Positions 5,475 to 5,882 of a stretch of DNA of 5,882 bases are shown here, in pieces. Positions within the stretch are counted from its first letter, which is position 1. Every line of letters begins with the position of its first letter. Source of the stretch: an uncultured Chthoniobacterales bacterium (lineage in GTDB: Bacteria; Verrucomicrobiota; Verrucomicrobiia; Chthoniobacterales; UBA10450); contig CATPAT010000086.1 in NCBI GenBank assembly GCA_955652155.1, forward strand, positions 1-5,882. Reading direction: 5' to 3'. The notes under the pieces were generated by a model. It ran no database searches. It was given only the letters and a program-made list of their open reading frames with translations, and had not been told where the DNA came from. A program made the position numbers and the translations under genes.

Positions 5475-5882
5475 AACGGTGGCGACGTTGCCGGAGCCGA
5501 CAACAGCGTCTCCATAGCACCGATCACCCCCTCCGTCGAGATTTGGTTCATCGGCAACCGGGGCTGCTTGGGCACGAATTCGGTAAAAGGCGATGCCGAT
5601 GCTCCCTGCAAGATCAACGCCGGACTTTCCCGCGGCCGCCAGTGAAACGGATTGGTCGGGCCGAACAAGACCACCTGCGGTGTGCGCGATGCCGATGCCA
5701 GATGCATCGGCGCGGAATCCACCGTGATCAACAAGCGTGCCCTGGCGATCAACGCCGCCAGCGTCAGCAAGTCGGTTTTGCCGGAAAGGTCTACAATTTC
5801 GTGGTGTACTTTCGACTTAATGTCGCTGATGTGCGTCTGCTCCAGCGGCAACGATCCGCCGGTCAACACCAGATCGACATCA
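5471..5882 (-). CDS. Glycosyltransferase family 9 (ADP-heptose:LPS heptosyltransferase type), C-terminal part
   Basis: The frame is open to the right edge with no stop, so this is the last ~136 residues of a longer gene; family members are usually 330-380 residues. A GTG at 5869-5867 lies inside the domain and is not the start: the codons before it (reading D-V-D-L) lead into VLTGGSLPLEQ, the usual strand and loop of the second Rossmann domain. The visible part carries the GT9 core: DLSGKTDLLTLAALIARA, then LLITVDSAPMHLASAS and VVLFGPTNPFHWRP. These form the nucleotide-sugar site; in heptosyltransferases the DS/T-G/A-xxH segment and the GPT loop contact the ADP-sugar. The enzyme should act at the cytoplasmic face of the inner membrane, adding a sugar to the growing lipopolysaccharide core. 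The acceptor and exact sugar cannot be told. Its TGA stop overlaps the start of the ABC exporter, which supports a shared envelope role. Confidence 0.88.
   Translation of the reverse strand, partial: DVDLVLTGGSLPLEQTHISDIKSKVHHEIVDLSGKTDLLTLAALIARARLLITVDSAPMHLASASRTPQVVLFGPTNPFHWRPRESPALILQGASASPFTEFVPKQPRLPMNQISTEGVIGAMETLLSAPATSPPL

Overview
The window looks like ordinary chromosome of a Gram-negative bacterium with moderately high GC. The evidence is a lipopolysaccharide-type glycosyltransferase fused by overlap to an MsbA-like lipid exporter, plus two proteins with export signals. The protein style and the general lack of Shine-Dalgarno sequences suggest a soil Verrucomicrobiota (Chthoniobacterales/Udaeobacter-like). 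That placement is an impression from memory, not something the sequence proves.

Layout. Positions 1-135 (minus) hold the first 45 codons of a molybdate-binding protein gene (modA), running off the left edge. It diverges from a plus-strand gene (start taken at 182, stop at 2485) for a thioredoxin-fold/DUF255 protein of the YyaL/SPATA20 family, which probably carries an export signal. That gene contains a 59-bp palindromic repeat, inserted in frame and flanked by a 4-bp duplication, which adds 21 residues. The rest of the window is read on the minus strand, from right to left: a GT9 heptosyltransferase-type gene (partial, 5882-5471), an MsbA-like ABC exporter (5474-3588), a PHP-domain metallophosphoesterase (3544-2813) and a small DUF1330 protein (2769-2482). 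The DUF1330 gene and the DUF255 gene converge so tightly that one CTAG supplies both stop codons.

How the genes relate. GT9 and the exporter share an ATGA stop/start overlap and fit a common role in lipid A-core or glycolipid synthesis and export. The PHP and DUF1330 genes follow after 43-bp gaps and may be co-transcribed, but their function has no evident link to the envelope genes. The modA gene belongs to a separate unit extending leftward. Every stretch between genes is under 50 bp.

I found no RNA gene, CRISPR array, insertion sequence or convincing intrinsic terminator, and no clear new multi-gene system. The most notable items are the in-frame palindromic element, a degenerate 7-bp tandem repeat ahead of the DUF1330 gene, and the compact overlaps at both ends of the DUF255 gene.
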